Positions 5,452 through 7,095 of a DNA stretch of 7,095 nucleotides are shown piece by piece (the first letter of the stretch is position 1; each line of letters starts with the position of its first letter). The stretch lies in NCBI GenBank assembly GCA_900313845.1, contig OMTC01000090.1:1-7095 (forward strand), given 5' to 3'. The position numbers and the translations under genes were made by a program. Source of the DNA: an uncultured Prevotellaceae bacterium. Its GTDB lineage: Bacteria > Bacteroidota > Bacteroidia > Bacteroidales > Bacteroidaceae. A model generated the notes under the pieces. It was given only the letters and a program-made list of their open reading frames with translations, was not told the DNA's origin and ran no database searches.

Positions 5452-6759
5452 ATGAGACTAAGACTAACAATCCTACTTTGGACCGCAACTTTAGGTTTAA
5501 GCATTCAGACTTCTGCACAGGAAGTGAAATTGCCTGAGGGAAAAGCCATCTACATTCCTCAGGACTTACGCAACAATGATTTCAACAACAAGGACTCGAA
5601 GTGGAGCTACCACCGCATGGCATGGACCGACGACGTGGTGCTCTTCTGGGAAAAAGGATTTGGCGATGACCTATCAAAAGCTCCCGACTTGGATGGACAT
5701 CCTATGACGGTGGATAAGGCAAACCTGCTGGAACGTATCGAGTCGTTCTACAAGTTTTATCGCGACAGTTTGAAGTTTGTGCTTCCCGGCTCAAAATCAG
5801 AGAAGTACAGAATGATGGTGATGCTCAATTACTCGCTGGAGGGTACAGCCTATGGTGGTGACTACGACGGCGAAATCGGTGCACTCTGGATTGCACCCAA
5901 CCGTGTGCAGGACCGTAAACTCAATTGTATAGCGCACGAACTGGGACATTCCTTCCAGTCGCAAGTGGGTGCTGATGGCGCAGGTCACTCATGGGGAGGC
6001 GGTGGCATCTTCGAGATGACTTCGCAATGGATGCTTTGGCAAGTAAATCCAGAATGGGTAACTGACGAAAACTACCATTGGCAGGCCTTCCGAAAGCTCT
6101 TCCACAAGCGTTTCCTCGATGGTGAAAACATCTATCATAGTCCTTATGTGCTGGAGTACTGGAGCATGAAGCATGGCATCACCATGATGGGCGACATGTT
6201 CCGTGCAGGACAACGAGGTGAAGATCCTGCCATGACTTATATGCGTATGTTCAATCTGAACCTCAGCCAGATGGCAGACGAAATGTACGATTGCTACAGC
6301 CGTCTCATCACGTTCGATTTTCCACGTGTGAAAGATACGCACAAGAAACATGCATGCCAACTCACCACCGACGTGGAAAAAACGACGAATGGCAAGCAAG
6401 TGACCATCAAGCCCGTGAAAGAGATGCTCCCAGAAACTTATGGATTCAATGTGATTGAATTGCCTGTAGATGGGAAAAAGCACACGGTTCAATTTAAAGG
6501 ACTTGGTAAGGAAGAAACGGATTGCTATCGCTATGGCATCGTCTTGGTGGACAAGGACAAAAATCCAACTTACTTGCCAATGCAAAGCGCTTTCAATGGT
6601 AAATTGAAATACAAACCAAATGTAGGAACAACAGAAAAGGCTTACCTCGTGGTAGTGGGTGGTCCGGCCGACAAGTATGAACCACAATGGGGAGGCAGAC
6701 GCAGAGGTGCAGAACCAAAGCCAGAAAAAACTTATCCTTACGAATTGATAGTGAAATAA
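5452..6759 (+). CDS. Secreted putative zinc metallohydrolase with HELGH motif (DUF6055-like)
   Basis: The product is 435 residues with a type I signal peptide (core about 4-18, likely cleavage after TSA at 22), so it is exported. Its key motif is H162-E-L-G-H166, the zinc-binding HExxH, followed by a glycine-rich loop (GHSWGGGG, 178-185) and E188 in FEMTSQW, a suitable third ligand of gluzincin type. HExxH with a glutamate about 20 residues later also resembles the M60-like (mucin-targeting) signature, but overall it reads to me as the DUF6055 group of uncharacterised proteins; that name rests on memory. Aromatic residues are abundant around the presumed active site. Residues from about 308 look like a beta-rich C-terminal domain. 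Activity is unproven: it may be a protease or may act on glycoprotein or glycan. The gene has its own promoter and precedes a GH97 gene by 33 bp, probably as an operon. Confidence 0.75.
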   Translation: MRLRLTILLWTATLGLSIQTSAQEVKLPEGKAIYIPQDLRNNDFNNKDSKWSYHRMAWTDDVVLFWEKGFGDDLSKAPDLDGHPMTVDKANLLERIESFYKFYRDSLKFVLPGSKSEKYRMMVMLNYSLEGTAYGGDYDGEIGALWIAPNRVQDRKLNCIAHELGHSFQSQVGADGAGHSWGGGGIFEMTSQWMLWQVNPEWVTDENYHWQAFRKLFHKRFLDGENIYHSPYVLEYWSMKHGITMMGDMFRAGQRGEDPAMTYMRMFNLNLSQMADEMYDCYSRLITFDFPRVKDTHKKHACQLTTDVEKTTNGKQVTIKPVKEMLPETYGFNVIELPVDGKKHTVQFKGLGKEETDCYRYGIVLVDKDKNPTYLPMQSAFNGKLKYKPNVGTTEKAYLVVVGGPADKYEPQWGGRRRGAEPKPEKTYPYELIVK

Positions 6760-6792
6760 AGACGAATTCTTTTGAATAATAAAACCAAGAAA

Positions 6793-7095
6793 ATGAAGAT
6801 AAAGAATATTCTCACAATTCTCTGCTTGCTGATTTCGAGCAATTTATCAGCAGTAGGTGGGCACAAACTCAAGTCTCCAAATGGGAACCTTGAAGCAGAA
6901 CTTATCATCGAGAAAGATGGTATCTTTCTGCAGTTGAAAGAAGGAGAAACAGTGTTACTTGACAAGAGTCGTATCGACCTCGAGATTGAAGGCAAAGGTT
7001 TCGCTTCCAACAAAGCTTATCATAGAATTAAGAAATATACTTCCAAATCAGTGAAGGAAACCATCAAGGCTCCTTTTTATCGCAATCCAGAATTC
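6793..7095 (+). CDS. GH97 family glycosidase, N-terminal part (runs off the window)
   Basis: The frame opens with ATG at 6793 and stays open for 101 codons to the window end. The product begins with a signal peptide (core ILTILCLLI, likely cleavage after LSA at 20), so it goes to the periplasm or beyond. The mature start matches the beta-sandwich N-terminal domain of GH97 enzymes: KLKSPNGNLEAEL, then a DG-x-x-LQL strand, ETVLLDKSRIDLEI, and after a gap KETIKAPFYRNPEF. GH97 includes alpha-glucosidases such as SusB and also alpha-galactosidases. The catalytic barrel lies outside the window, so mechanism and substrate cannot be assigned. Full-length members run to about 650-700 residues, so about 85% is missing. 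The start follows the metallohydrolase stop by 33 bp with no terminator between them, which suggests co-transcription. Confidence 0.8.
   Translation, partial: MKIKNILTILCLLISSNLSAVGGHKLKSPNGNLEAELIIEKDGIFLQLKEGETVLLDKSRIDLEIEGKGFASNKAYHRIKKYTSKSVKETIKAPFYRNPEF

Noticed and set aside
5989..6687. 232-codon open frame on the minus strand, opposite the HELGH protein gene
   Set aside because: It is antisense to a well-supported gene, rich in His, Phe and Val as reverse-strand readings often are, and without signal or family motifs.
6738..7013. 91-codon open frame on the minus strand at the right end
   Set aside because: It overlaps the start of the GH97 gene, which has a signal peptide and family-matching N-terminal domain in the plus direction.
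7090..7095. The window ends exactly on GAATTC, hinting at a cloning boundary
   Set aside because: A six-base site at the edge can occur by chance, GAATTC also occurs inside the window (for example at 6764), and the GH97 frame runs normally through it.

Overview
The window looks like chromosomal DNA of an anaerobic or microaerophilic Bacteroidota, most likely Prevotellaceae or a close relative. The signs are AT-rich intergenic DNA, start codons preceded by A/T-rich sequence rather than Shine-Dalgarno sites, a perfect Bacteroidota -7 box (TAnnTTTG), and protein families typical of the phylum: a PorE-type OmpA lipoprotein, a DUF3078 outer-membrane protein and a GH97 glycosidase. The genus is inference; there is no rRNA or other strict marker here.

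Layout. (1) 1-238: the 3' end of an unidentified plus-strand gene. (2) 239-404: a convergent intergenic region with no gene, filled with 7-bp-periodic tracts and GC-rich hairpins. (3) 405-5276: three minus-strand genes. In transcription order these are an A-type flavo-diiron protein (5276-4101), a DUF3078-like outer-membrane barrel protein (4012-2666) and a TPR/beta-propeller/CRD/OmpA lipoprotein of PorE (PG1058) architecture (2483-405). A strong intrinsic terminator at 2568-2624 separates the last two, so the lipoprotein gene probably has its own promoter or depends on read-through. (4) 5277-5451: a divergent promoter region. (5) 5452-7095: a plus-strand pair, a secreted HELGH putative metallohydrolase (DUF6055-like, M60-reminiscent) followed 33 bp later by a GH97 glycosidase cut by the window end.

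How the genes fit together. The lipoprotein and the barrel protein both belong to the outer membrane. A PorE-like protein would tether an outer-membrane machine, in the family's best-known case the type IX secretion system, to peptidoglycan. The flavo-diiron protein detoxifies O2 or NO in the cytoplasm and has no obvious functional link to the envelope genes. The plus-strand pair looks like a small exported glycan or glycoprotein degradation unit.

The most unusual signal is a family of heptanucleotide-periodic tracts. They occur as intergenic DNA (276-303 and 326-360), and one (3891-3935) lies in frame inside the signal-peptide region of the DUF3078-like gene and encodes most of its hydrophobic core. 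Two GC-rich hairpin elements (353-390 and about 4046-4098) share CCCCTC/GAGGGG arms and similar flanks and may be copies of one dispersed element.
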